Origin: Liolophura sinensis | Taxonomy: Eukaryota; Mollusca; Polyplacophora; Chitonida; Chitonidae | Length of the DNA stretch: 64,000 bases | NCBI RefSeq assembly: GCF_032854445.1 | Contig: NC_088295.1 | Coordinates: forward strand, 63,903,249 to 63,967,248 | Reading direction: 5' to 3' | In this document: piece by piece, positions 1 to 54,031 of the stretch | How the letters are laid out: each line of letters begins with the position of its first letter | Position numbering within the stretch: position 1 is the first letter of the stretch | Program-made: the position numbers and the translations under genes | The notes under the pieces: model-generated | Database searches by the model: none | The model's input: only the letters and a program-made list of their open reading frames with translations | What the model was told of the DNA's origin: nothing

Positions 1-42443
<42,443 letters not shown>

Positions 42444-43355
42444 ACAGACACCTGAATGCTACACCAGCTCTCTTGTCGTATTCATAGCAAATAGGCTGGC
42501 AAAAATGTTGACTTGTTTTACGCTGAGCCATGTTGTCTGCAGTGGAAGAATGTTATAACTTATCATCGATATCAAGAATAATGGTCGTTTGTGGAATACA
42601 GTGCTTGTGCTTCAGAATTTCTGTATTCCGTTTTACTTGAAGTCTGCATATTTATGCATAATTATTTCGTACAGTATTATCGCATATAAAAAGTGTTAAA
42701 ATTTGAAATTGAATTATAAAACAGTGTGAAAATCTGCGACGTGGAAAACTTTGGTATGAGATTATGAAAACATTTGATGTGGTTATAGTCAGAAATTTTT
42801 TTACATATATTCGTACATAATCAGATTGTCTGTCTGAGTTTGTATCCGTCCAGTGTTGTGATTTCAAGATAAAAGATTGTTATAGTTTTTGAATCAGAGA
42901 AATATTTATATGGCTACACATTAAAGTGCATATTGATCTGTGATAAGTTGGGTTGATTTACATGTAATTTACTGTATAATATACTTCATCCTGTTTGATT
43001 TTGATACCACAGTATTTATGGTGCATTACACATGCCGTTTATATGTATTTTGTATACAGTGTATATAGCAACCTATTCATAAATATATACACACACACAC
43101 GAAAGTATCAACAATATGATTAAAATAATTTTTCATACATATGTTACAAATGCTTTATAGAATTTTTTTTATTTCCTCTTTGTTTATTGTTTTCCCTTAT
43201 CATTGAAGTAGGTGTTATATAAAACTTACATGTACCCGGTGTACAGTGTTGAAGTGACAATACTATTTTGTATCACATATACCTGCTTGAAAACTAACAG
43301 TTTTGTTGTGCTCAAGCTTTGTGCAATTGGCAATAAAAAATATCATATCATATAT
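42444..43355 (+). other. DNAH5: Probable 3' UTR of the dynein gene
   Basis: AT-rich sequence without coding potential follows the TAA. It contains an (AC)n run near 43093 and ends near the AATAAA hexamer at 43332. No splice acceptor with continuing coding sequence is visible. The extent is inferred from the poly(A) signal. Confidence 0.55.
43332..43337 (+). terminator. AATAAA polyadenylation signal for the dynein transcript
   Basis: This is a canonical AATAAA hexamer in CAATAAAAAATATC, about 890 bp beyond the stop codon. Cleavage would be expected 10-30 bp further on. Other AT-rich hexamers exist nearby, so alternative 3' ends are possible. Confidence 0.5.
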
Positions 43356-43458
43356 ACAAAGACTTACCTCATTGTGAATATTTAGAAATCTAAAGTTTGT
43401 GCCCATTTTGGTTGATTTTAACAGACAGTAAGGCGTGAATTTGAGGCCATTTGATGCC

Positions 43459-43524
43459 ACTTCTCCACGATATGGCTGGTATATTGCTGATTCGGCATTC
43501 ACCCATAATCGTTCATTCATTCAA
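43459..43524 (+). mobile_element. Second repeat family: 'ATATGGCTGGTATATTGCTG' element
   Basis: CTTCTCCACGATATGGCTGG, TATATTGCTGATTCGGCATTC and a CATTCATTCA tail match a short dispersed repeat I associate with gastropod genomes (from memory). It lies just beyond the dynein 3' end. Confidence 0.45.
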
Positions 43525-45724
43525 GATGCCCCCGCCTGCATCATCTTTCAGGGCCTTGCTTTAGGCCAGATTAGCAGCCAGAAAACTTCACACAAGAATG
43601 GTGAAAAATTTCACAGGCAAAATTTTCCGAGGTCATCACAGTCATATCCAAACTGCTCACTTCTGTGAAGCTGTAACGGGTGTGCTGAACCAAAAGATTA
43701 GAAATGTCTTTACACTATATCTTGGGTTCATTAGTCTAATAAGGCTAAAGCATCACTTGTCATAACCTATCTGACCTTGACCCAGACTCCAATTCATCTG
43801 ACATCTGGCTGTTCCCTCTTCCTCAACCAAGTTTGCTCCATCATAAATCCGTCCGTCAACCACCATAAAAGTGAAATAAAAACAGCGTTCAAAAATGTGA
43901 ATAAATGGTTGGCGGTGCTCTCTCATGTAGACTTACATGAAGTTAGCAGAGCACCTTCCTTCCATCCATATGATGTATGTCATACTTGGAAAAGTTCATC
44001 AATACATTGCCAAAGGTTGGTGGTTTACCACAAGCACTCCTGTTTCCATTTCCCATTAGAAACTGGCCACCATTGTATAAATGAAATTCTTGAGAATGGC
44101 ATTAAACTCCAATTGAATATATTAAATAAATTGTTTGTCAGCAGCTGATATGCTATGGCTATAACAGCACATTAGCGGAATGAACCAGCTGGGGCACTTG
44201 AACTGATGTAGAATGTGAAGTATTCAGTAGCGTACAAGTACACTTACTCGACCACCCTTTGGGTGTTTTCAGTTGTCAGTATGAATTATTTCATTTTGAT
44301 CACAAAACGCATGTCAAATACGTATAAAAGCACTGTCCACAACTTGTAGCCTACAGCACAAAATTTATTGGCAATCACTGACACACTGCAATGGGGAAAG
44401 CACAATATATCAATCAGTATTTGTGCGTGTGTACATGTATGTATTCATTTCTACTAGGCAAGTTCTTTTATTAGATTCTGATTATCACTGTATATTCTTG
44501 AATGATCTCATATTATCGGATCTCATATTATCGGTTTAATTAAAGTTTAATGGCATGATTAAGCACAGTAACAACACATGGTAACAGTTCATAACAAACA
44601 AGGTGGGATAGTCTGGGAAAACAAACTAAACAAGCCTTTACACACGACAGCTCACAGATAGCCAGAGATTATTAGCCTTTTGGGGGCAAGCACTAAACTC
44701 GTAACCACATTAGGCCCTGTTTGGGAATGCACACTACACTTATTGTAGTTACACTCTATTAAAGCAGATTAGAAAATGTGCGATATGAACATTAAGGAGC
44801 AGTGTACTCGCTGCCTTAGTTAACAAAGTCAATAGCACACATGCATTCCTGCCCACCATACATGGACTTCAGTTTTTAGAGCATGCCTATTTTTGCTAAT
44901 GGTACGCAAGCAGAAATCATGTTCTAGTTGCTGTAGACAAATTAAATTCCAAAATTCTAACTGAAATCATGCCAAGGACACATATTATCATTGATCTCAA
45001 ATGAAGCCAAATTCCCAAAATATTCTCCGTGCATTTTGGAACTTCCGTGTCCATGTATTGAACCAAACAGGTTTTAAATGCGGATTGTCGAACACGAAAC
45101 CCTGTTCAACCTCTTAACAGAACACCATGCCCTTTGGACATTCAGTATTTAAAACAAAGAAATATCATTTTTCCTATACAGCCCGTTTCCACACCTGCTC
45201 TTTGAATTTCCCCCTTGAGTTCAAAGCATGTGATGTGAATTAAGGCATATGTGGCACATGAAATGTCAACATTAATACTGCAGTCACCTCCCGACACGAT
45301 GGAAGTTACACTTGTAATAAGCATGAGTTGTGCTTTTGGATCAAGTTCCTAAGCATACTGTAAAACTCAGATAATATATTTGATACTGGTATTCAATGTA
45401 CCGGAGCTTTTACTCGAACTTTACAAAAATATGTTTTGAAAATACAATTGATGTAATCATCTTCAACTTCGTAATCCCACAAAGAATAACAGAGTGATGT
45501 TTTCATCATAAACTGTTCACACTCTATACCTTAGAGACAAAATATGTTTGAAAGCACAACATTTTTACTGGTATTACAGTTCCCAATTAATGCTAATCAA
45601 AGTCATTACTGATCTCAGATTATTGGCTCGTCATAACTGGCTAATTCACCATTAGCCAGGCCTACTAAAGTTAAACTTAACTTCCTGTTGGACCATCCTG
45701 ACACAGACAATAATGTGAAACCGA
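43525..45724. other. Intergenic stretch between the dynein gene and the satellite
   Basis: Apart from the SINE-like element at 43989, I see no exon, RNA gene or conserved motif. Open frames are short and without coding character. Confidence 0.5.
43989..44130 (+). mobile_element. SINE-like element with both halves
   Basis: GAAAAGTTCATCAATACATT, GTTGGTGGTTTACCACAAGC, AACTGGCCACCATTGTATAA, ATGAAATTCTTGAGAATGGC and ATTAAACTCCAATTGAATAT plus TTAAATAAA. It links the 5' fragments and the 3' fragments listed elsewhere into one family. Confidence 0.55.
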
Positions 45725-47640
45725 CCACAATACATGTAGCTGTAGCACGAAAGTCACACTACATGTGGCTGTAGTACAATAGTCATACTCATGTTGCTGT
45801 AGTACAACAGTCACGGGACGTGGCTCAAGTACAATCGTCATAGCACACGTACAATGTAGCTGTAGTACAATAGTCATAGCACATGTGGCTCCCAAACAAT
45901 AGCCATATAGTACATGTAGCTGTATCACAATAGTCAAAGTATATGTAGCTGTACTACAATAGTCATACTACATGCAGCTGTAGTACAACAGTCATAGTAG
46001 GAGTAGCTGTAGCACAATACTCATACTACATGTTGCTGTAGTACAATAGTCACAGGACATGTGGCTCAAGTACAATCGTCATAGCACATGTACAATGTAG
46101 CTATAGCTGTAGCACAATAGTCATAGCACATGTGGCTCTCAAACAATAGCCATATAGTACATGTAGCTGTATCACAATAGTCAAAGTATATGTAGCTGTA
46201 GCACAACAGTCATAGTACAAGTAGCTGTAGTTCAATAGTCATACTACATGCGGCTGTAGTACAACAGTCATAGTTGGAGTAGCTGTAGTACAACAGTCAT
46301 AGTACATGTAGCTGTAGTACAATAGTCATAGTACGTATAGCTGTAGTACAACAGCCATAGTACATGTGGCTGTAGTACAACAGCCATAGCACATGTGGCT
46401 CGAGTACAACAGTCACAGTACATGTGGCTGTAGCACGATAGTCATTGCACGTGACTCAAATACAACAGTCATAGTACGCATAGCTGTAGTACAAGTCATA
46501 GTACATGTAGCTGTAGTACAATAGTCATAGTATATGGAGTGTTGTACAACAGTCATACTACACGTGGCTGTCGTACAATAGTCATAGTACATGTGGCTGT
46601 AGTACAATAGTCATAGTACATGTGGCTCTAGTACAATAGTCGCACTACATGTAGCTGTAGCACAATAGTCATAGTATATGTTGCTGAAGCACAGTAGTCA
46701 TGGTACATGTGGCTGAAGTACAATAGTCATAGTACATGTGGCTGTAGCACAATAGTCATAGCACATGTGGCTGTAGTCCTACTTCATGTGGCTGTAGTAC
46801 AACAGTCATAGTACATGTGGCTGTAGTACAACAGTCATAGCACATGTGGCTGTAGTCCTACTTCATGTGGCTGTAGTACAACAGTCATAGTATATGTGGC
46901 TCTAGTACAACAGTCATAGTACATGTGGCTGTAGTACAATAGTCATAGTACATGTGGCTCTAGTACAATAGTTGTACTACATGTAGCTGTAGCACAATAG
47001 TCATAGTATATGTTGCTGAAGTACAACAGTCATAGTACATGTGGCTGAAGTACAATAGTCACAGTACATGTGGCTGTAGTACAATAGTCATAGCACATGT
47101 GGCTGTAGTCCTACTTCATGTGGCTGTAGTACAACAGTCATAGTATATGTGGCTCTAGTACAACAGTCATAGTACATGTGGCTGTAGTACAATAGTCATA
47201 GTACATGTGGCTCTAGTACAATAGTCGTACTACATGTAGCTGTAGCACAATAGTCATAGTATATGTTGCTGAAGTACAACAGTCATAGTACATGTGGCTG
47301 AAGTACAATAGTCATAGTACATGTGGCTGTAGCACAATAGTCATAGCACATGTGGCTGTAGTCCTACTTCATGTGGCTGTAGTACAACAGTCATAGTACA
47401 TGTGGCTGTAGCACAATAGTCATAGCACATGTGGCTCTAGTCCTACTTCATGTGGCTGTAGTACAATAGTCATAGTATATGTGGTGTAGTACAACAGTCA
47501 TAGTACATGTGGCTCGAGTACAAAAGCCATAGTACATGTGGCTGTAGCACACTAGTCATAGCACATGTGGCTCAAATACAACAGTCACAGTACGTATAGC
47601 TGTAGTACAACTCTTAAGTACACCTAGATGATGTATAATA
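45725..47640. repeat. Satellite array, 29-bp degenerate unit with higher-order structure
   Basis: About 65 copies of a 29-bp unit (AGTCATAGTACATGTGGCTG + TAGTACAAT) follow each other with scattered substitutions. In the right half the marker GTCCTACTTC recurs at 46776, 46855, 47108, 47361 and 47440, giving spacings 79, 253, 253 and 79. In the left half CTCAAGTACAATCGTC recurs at 45824 and 46065, spacing 241. Each unit contains GTACATGT. The array lies between the convergent 3' ends of the dynein and the minus-strand gene. Confidence 0.95.
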
Positions 47641-49439
47641 ATTGTAGAACATGTACATATAGTTGTAGTGCAATAGGCACAGTACACATCACACTCCCAA
47701 ACAGTAATAACAGTAAATTATTCAAAAACTCTTTACAACAATAGGCAACAAAAATATACCACAGTACATTTAATCTAACATTCAGTAGAATTTATCATGT
47801 TTAACAAAATATACATGTTGTAGCTTTCACTTGACTTCAGGAAATCACAATCCTTAAAAGAGATAATAGCAGTGTAAAAAAAAAGGCAGTAAGTCCATGT
47901 AGCATACATGGTATGTCAAGTAACAACTGCCATGTGCTACACATACTGGAGTCCTGACTTCATGTACCTGATATCACATCTTTTTGTGTCACCCTACTGC
48001 ACAGAAACTCAACTTCTTGAGTCTTAAAGAAAACAGATAGAGAAAAAAAAACTCTGCTGGTAGAAAAAAAATTTACACAAATAATACAAATGGATGTGAT
48101 GATTTCGGCAAAATAATTCATCTTCCAACAATATTATAGATGTGATGCAAGTGGACATTCAAAACTTTGCCTAACATTTGATTTTCAGAAATATTTAGAA
48201 AGTAAAGTATGGTACACTGCAGATAATATACAGATTTGCATAAAATAATGAGGGCAAAATAGAATTAAGGTTCCAGGATATCTAGCATACAAAGACATTC
48301 ATGGATTACATTTCAATGATTTATGATAAAGTGGGAAAAATGAAGAAGAAAAAAGTTGAAAATGAAAAAATTACCGGTAATTAAGGATGGAATGTTTCAA
48401 CTCAATGCAAATCTTTTCTCACCAAAGAAATAAACAGCTTCTCACATGGACAGAAATCCACATAGTTTATACCAAACAAAATAAACAACTCAAGATATCT
48501 TCTTGATAAGACAAACAATGACTACAAACAGAGTAGCCGTAAGGATATAGATGTATTTATAGAACTTGCCAATATTATCTTAAAACTGAAGAAGAAATGA
48601 GCTGACTTCAGTAAAATCTGGTTATATAGGCAATATAGACACAGTCGATAAAAGGGAATACACCTATATAATAAAAATGGCAACCATGCAGTCTTCACAA
48701 ATTTATATACATATAAAATATGAGAACAACCTCGGTATACAGCTACTGCTTCAATATCATCAGCTGCTGTAATCAATTTCATAAAAACCTACTCAAAAGA
48801 GCTCTGGAATGATGACACTAATCTATGATTATGTAATTATGCTGTTCTAAAAACATTAAATTATGCCATTCAGATTGACACCCGTCAGTAGAACCAGGAA
48901 AGAGTGTTTGAGCAGCAAAAGTTTTTAAATCTGTTTTAATCTCTTTTTGAGACAAAAATCCAAAATACTCTCTGTGTTTATTCTTAGCTCTTCAGGTACT
49001 ACAAAAGCATTTCTATGATAATTCTTCCCTGATGAATAGTGTCGGCTTTTATCTTCCTAAGTTTTATGATACTTTTACTGTGGATAATACCCCATGATTT
49101 TTATACTTGACTTGAACTGTTTTCCACCAAGTAAGAAATACGAGCATACAACATCCAATTATGAAATATGCAAGCAAAAACATTCATTAGAAACCTTACA
49201 TTATTATATGAACACACAGCAAGTCTATTTTTCTATTCAACATGCACTAACATAACTTTCAATGTCTTTTATGGCTTATATTGTCAATCTATATATTATA
49301 AACACACAATAAAAATAGTGTAAATTTTCTTATGTAAAATAAGTGCGATGAGTCTTCAAGAAATACAATCTCCACATTATATTCAGTCAATATATCTACA
49401 TATATCATGTACATAAACTATATACACCACCAATCATCA
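47641..49439. other. Possible 3' UTR and flank of the unrecognised minus-strand gene
   Basis: AT-rich, no coding signal. A minus-strand AATAAA hexamer (TTTATT on plus at 48977-48982) could end the transcript about 460 bp past the 49440 stop. Confidence 0.35.
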
Positions 49440-49687
49440 TCAAAAACGGAACGGATCAGAATTCTTGGTGGAGTGTCCATATCTCAAGCCATTGATAGGC
49501 TGTCTATCATCGCTCAATCCTGGGCCATCTTCTGGGCCCTGGAAGGAGGAGGCGGAGTTTCTGTCTCCATTTCCTTGACCAATGGTGGGCGGAGTCTGGT
49601 TAGTGGAATAACTGAAGCCTCGCCTACTGGTTGTCCAAGAGTGTTCTCCACCTTCAACAAAGCTTTCACCAATAAATACAAGAACGC
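49440..49687 (-). CDS. Candidate terminal exon of the unrecognised gene (low-complexity tail)
   Basis: The acceptor is CTCTAAACAATTGCCAG. Phase-1 entry gives GVLVFIGESFVEGGEHSW, then a Ser/Thr/Gln/Gly/Pro-rich tail and the end ...TKNSDPFRF with a stop at 49440. Another frame is open for part of the exon, but only this one matches the phase of the upstream exons. Confidence 0.5.
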
Positions 49688-52600
49688 CTGGCAATTGTTT
49701 AGAGAAAGCAGATCTTTTTAAGAATATGTTCAGAAATAATGCATCTAATGCCATCCAGAGACATCTAGCTGCTATAATAAAAAATAATAAAAAAGTGATT
49801 TTGTTTGACATGTACACTGATACTGATGTACTGAAGAATATTTCACTTAAAAGACGGCGACCAGCATTATGAAGGGTGGAAACCAGCCAGAGCCCGGGAG
49901 AAACCTACAACCATCCGCAGGTCATTAATTTTAACATCAAAGAAAATCCTTTATGCAAATGGACAGCCATGACATAAATTTCTCACTGTTACATGTAGCA
50001 AAATATGAGCGATGTCTCATCTCTCTACATAAATGTGTTATTGTCATCATATTTAGGTGAACCACATATTAAACATAGACATATATGTACAATCAATGTA
50101 TTACCTGTGTGCTGAGAATTATTTACTTATTTATTTGATTGGTATTTTATGGCATACTCAAGAATACTTCACTTACATGAAGGCACATGTATACTGAGAG
50201 AATTAGTGAAAATATCCACAAGTGATAACTCATTCATAAATTTCCAAATGCTCATGAAAGGCAAGTTCACTGAGGAGGTCATAATCATAGTGGAATTTCT
50301 ATGTTCCAATAGTGCAGTTTAAAACCTCCACTTTCAAAGCTTTGGCACAGTTAATCCAAAAATCATGAAGATAAAACAGTTACCCTTCAGTCTGTATCAG
50401 TGCTGAATTTCGATCACTTAACACCAAAGGAGATTAATGATAATGGAGTCAATGGTTACTTTACTACGCACTGTTTTGACTTGCTATGTCATGAAACTTG
50501 TCATGAAGTTTGGAAATTCCAGGTCGGAATGTTACGCTGAGCTCACGGGTGCCAGTTGATAGGTTGCCAATTGTAAAAATGAACTCTGCATCTCCTGATT
50601 TAGACAACACTGACTGAGCCAACACAGTACAGTCTTTTAAACTAGGAATACTGATTCCTACATTGCCTATGATTAAATGCATTCAAATGTTTCGATTCTA
50701 TGGTTGTCTTTATGGCCCATACAAATGGTGCTCTGACATATGTACTCTGACATCACAAGAACCACTCTACAGAACAGCCCAAGTAAAAGATTACTTAAAT
50801 AATGTTCTCACAAAGTTCGCCTGTTTATGGATATAAAGAAAAATAGGTTATGTGATATCAGAATACCTTATCACTGGCAGTATGGTCCACAAAGCACAAT
50901 GCTATCATTTAACTGTATTTTGCTCAATGACAAAAATAAAAAAAAACAAATTTAGAGACAGTTTTCAATTGACTTTCTCCTGATGATCACTTCATTTCTA
51001 CGCAGATTTTCCGGTCATAAGTTCACATGCTGAGTTCAACCGCCTGAGTCAAGTAAGCATCAAGGGTAATGCCTTTCACCCAGTAAGAGGATTAGAGGAG
51101 CTTACAAACATTTCAGTGGATTAGCTTAATGCTTAGAAAGGTTAAATACAGGTAAAAGATCAAACGGTTTATAGAATACAGGACCCAGTGCCAGTCTATT
51201 GTACAAAAGAAGCTGTACAAAAGTATACTGGACTGAAAAGACATTAAACTAATGTGTCAAAGCATATCCAACCACCAACCCAGCATGCCACTGATCGTCA
51301 CAGACACAGATCTAAACACTGTTATTAAAACGAAAAATGTAACCACAGATCTAAACTTAACTAATGGGGCTTTTGTTTTTTTTTTCCATGCAAACAAGTA
51401 TTGAAGAATTTAAGAGAGCACACATGCCAAAGGTAATTAACTCCAACCTGATGAGGCAAAGGAGGGGTAGGAAGATTCTGCTGATGGCCCGCTGTCTGTC
51501 CTGTCTGACAGACAAAAATACAAGCAAAAGATACAGTACAAATACAAATAAATGAACAACTTGGAGAACTTCCAAATTAAAACCAATCATTGATCGATTG
51601 ATACTTGTTCAACACCATGCTTATGCACTTTTACCATCAAAAACAAAGAAGAAACCAATACAAATTTCATTTTAACACACATTGTTATTTTAAGAGAAAA
51701 TAGATTAAACAGTTTTCGCAACATTGTCACATGCCTGTTTACCCAAAAAGTAAATGTTTTAGCACCAAATCTCCGCACTATGGTCCATACCTTTCAGTAC
51801 ACCATGCCTGGAGTAGAAGTTAGTGTTGACATTCAGGTTTAGCTGGTCACCTTTGTCTTGGGACTTTTTCAGTGCAACATTCTTGATGCTCCATACATTT
51901 TCCAGGTCAAATCTGGACTCTAAACATAAAGCATGGGGAAAAGTCATTGCATTGCATAACTACACATAACAACATACTAAACATTTGCCAGCATAACCTG
52001 ATATTTCACAAAAATCTACTTCATATGAGCTACATTCATTTAACAGTATATTTAATGACAGCTTTGGCAAACACTGTGCAGACAGGCGAGGTTAAATGTT
52101 GCAGGTTTTACTCTTTACAAACGGACCAACATCAAATGAACTGTTTATGTTCAGGCCTCTCAAGGAGAATTGGTGACAAGCAATCTCAATTTTCCTCCCT
52201 CTTTATTTTCCTTATGAATGTACATAGAGGCTAACATACACATGTCTTTACTATGAAACCCATATGAAGGGTACTGTTAGGTTTACAGGTGGAAAATATA
52301 AGAGTGCTAAGAGCATAGTGATGCCTTCACCAGGTATTAAACAAGCCTTCTGTCAAATATGATGTCAGTAGAACTAGCAAAATCTCAATTCAAGTCAAAC
52401 GATCTGACAGCAGTAAAAACAATGTTTTATTCCAAAGAGAGAGCAAAGGCCTACAATATATACCTGTACTAATCAAATGCTAAGAGCCACGGAAAGACAA
52501 AGGCATGTCATTAAAATAGATCCATACAAACCTTTGCCTGAGGACCCTGTATTTTTCCCCGTGAATGACCACTTATCATCTTCTGACTTGGCTGACTTTC

Positions 52601-54031
52601 TTGATGATGATCCAGCATACAGAAACTTCTTTGTGCCTCCTATAATGAAGTAACATTGCTTGCAAAATCAGCTTCTGGGTGACTCTTGAAATCATACCAG
52701 GATACCCCAAAATTACGAACACAGTACATGGAGAAGGGCTGTAAATTTCTAGTAGTAGTGTATTATGCTTCACAATCCAAACTATTTTCTGCATTGAAGG
52801 TTTTAACATTAAGTTCAAACCTCTCAGAAATCATCATTTTAAGCTGAATTCTATAAAATTTCTTCATGCATGGTCACAATGTCACCTTCTAAGTTTGGAT
52901 CAAAGCCTTCAACTTTTTTTTCTAGATATGGCCCTGGCTGTCTACCAAATGCTATGAAATTACCACTTACAAACAGGCTTTTAGTGTCAGTGGTATGCAT
53001 CCTCTACAGTGGTTATGTACATTTACCTCTACTTGGAATAGAGTGAGGACCACATGAATCATCTAGCTGCCCCAAAATACCATTGCCTCAAATACAATAC
53101 TAAGCTCTCCTATTTTATATGCTGTAGGACGGAGAGTTACAGAGCGAAAGCTGATGAAATTGGGTTGTTAAATTAGCTATTGAGCCATTAAATAAAAAAT
53201 GCCTGTTTTCCCTAAACTCCCTAAACTATGTTTTGCACCACTTTTCAAGGCATAGTTAGTCACCAGCTTATAAGTAGGTCTACCAGTAATATTTATAAAT
53301 GCTTCACACAAGGTATGTCCCTCCCTAACTGAAACAAGCCACATTACCATGCAAAGCTTCTTTGTCCACAGCTTTCGCTCCCCATCCATAAACATATAAA
53401 ATAGGAGAGCTGAAGTATCATACTGTATCTACCAAACATCCATGTTTGGCTGGTGCATTTTCATGTACTTTGTATGCCTGGTTCTCCATGTAATAACTAT
53501 TGCTTTCATTATAAAACAACCTTGAATTAGAAAGTGCCTGTCCTTTTGTCTCATCAAAGATGATAGAGGGGAATATGTACAGCCCTGTACCCTCTAGATT
53601 CAAACATACAACGCAATCAAGCAATAGTCTGGGCTTCTCAGCAAGTGGCCGTCCTTGATCACTAAGAAAGCGTGATTCCTAGGTACAGACCATCTGTACT
53701 ACGTGCACATCTGACAGCAGACTAGGCTTTGTCTGGTCAACAACTGACAGGAAGAGAACAACAAAACCCCTGTTCACTCATAAACATGAAAATGGGCAAA
53801 TGGGTAATCTAAACGTTTTAACGGAATACAAGTAGATCTGTGTGCATACAGGTAATTAATAATTCAACGCCAGTCCACAATAGCCAACATAGAAAAAGTC
53901 AACATGGAAACCATAACAGTGCGATGCACGCCAATCAACTGCAACAACAACAAAACAAATTTCCTCTTTCATCACGATGCAAAATCTCTCGTCCGTAACA
54001 TACCTGGATACATTTCCTGGTCTCGTTTCAT
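49440..54031 (-). CDS. Unrecognised gene with all-phase-1 exons
   Basis: I do not recognise this protein. Reading the minus strand, putative exons are 54031-54004, 52639-52532, 51919-51791, 51504-51448 and then 50657-50464 and/or 49687-49440. Every exon ends after one base of a codon and the next completes it, so the chain is open throughout (MKRDQEMYPG, GTKKFLYAGSSSRKS, then SRFDLENVWSIKNVALKK and LNLNVNTNFYSRHGVLK). Ending in the 50464 exon gives 171 residues; skipping it to the 49440 exon gives 189; joining both through a weak donor after 50472 gives 251. The product looks soluble, rich in Ser/Lys, with a low-complexity Gly/Ser/Pro tail ending DPFRF. The ATG at 54031 follows an in-frame TGA, but an AG just before 54045 would also give a phase-1 acceptor, so the first exon could be internal with more gene upstream. 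Confidence 0.55.
49831..49923 (-). mobile_element. SINE-like element, reverse orientation
   Basis: The reverse complement shows GACCTGCGGATGGTTGTAGG, TTTCTCCCGGGCTCTGGCTGG and CATAATGCTGGTCGCCGTCTT, then TTAAGTGAAATATTCTTCAG. It sits in the intron before the 49687 exon. Confidence 0.6.
50120..50180 (-). mobile_element. SINE-like 3' end, reverse orientation
   Basis: The reverse complement shows TAAGTGAAGTATTCTTGAGT, ATGCCATAAAATACCAATCA and AATAAATAAGTAAAT. It is in the same intron as the copy at 49831. Confidence 0.6.
50464..50657 (-). CDS. Candidate terminal or cassette exon of the unrecognised gene (beta-sandwich-like)
   Basis: Entered in phase 1 after GGCAATGTAG, it reads GISIPSLKDCTVLAQSVL and TIGNLSTGTRELSVTFRPG, ending HDIASQNSA and TAG at 50464. 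The alternating hydrophobic pattern with a GTREL turn faintly recalls the C-terminal Ig-like barrel of transglutaminases, but I see no transglutaminase core nearby, so I do not assign it. A GTGCGT donor after 50472 could instead splice on to 49687. Confidence 0.45.
51448..51504 (-). CDS. Short candidate exon of the unrecognised gene (Ser/Pro-rich)
   Basis: 57 bp between a good TTTTTGTCTGTCAG acceptor and a weak GTTGGA donor. Phase 1 in and out gives DRTDSGPSAESSYPSFASS. The weak donor lowers confidence. Skipping it would still keep the frame, since 57 is a multiple of three. Confidence 0.4.
51791..51919 (-). CDS. Exon of the unrecognised minus-strand gene (VWSIKNVALKK)
   Basis: A 129-bp exon with a TTTATGTTTAG acceptor and a GTATGG donor. 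It encodes ESRFDLENVWSIKNVALKK followed by SQDKGDQLNLNVNTNFYSRH and GVLK. This is the most protein-like segment of the gene, and only this frame is open. Confidence 0.65.
52532..52639 (-). CDS. Exon of the unrecognised minus-strand gene (Ser/Lys-rich)
   Basis: A 108-bp exon lies between a TTCATTATAG acceptor and a GTTTGT donor. It encodes GTKKFLYAGSSSRKSAK and then EDDKWSFTGKNTGSSGK, with one base carried over at each end. It has clear codon structure; stops interrupt the other frames. Confidence 0.6.

Noticed and set aside
45677-46607. Minus-strand open frames rich in Tyr-Cys-Thr-Thr-Ala repeats
   Set aside because: They are translations of the 29-bp satellite; 29 is not a multiple of three, so frames drift and no stable peptide repeat is kept across the array.
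45725-47640. CRISPR-like array
   Set aside because: Repeats are contiguous with no unique spacers, degenerate, and in an animal gene-rich context.
42444-49439. Autonomous transposon
   Set aside because: No transposase, integrase or reverse-transcriptase motif is visible in any frame, only short SINE-like pieces.
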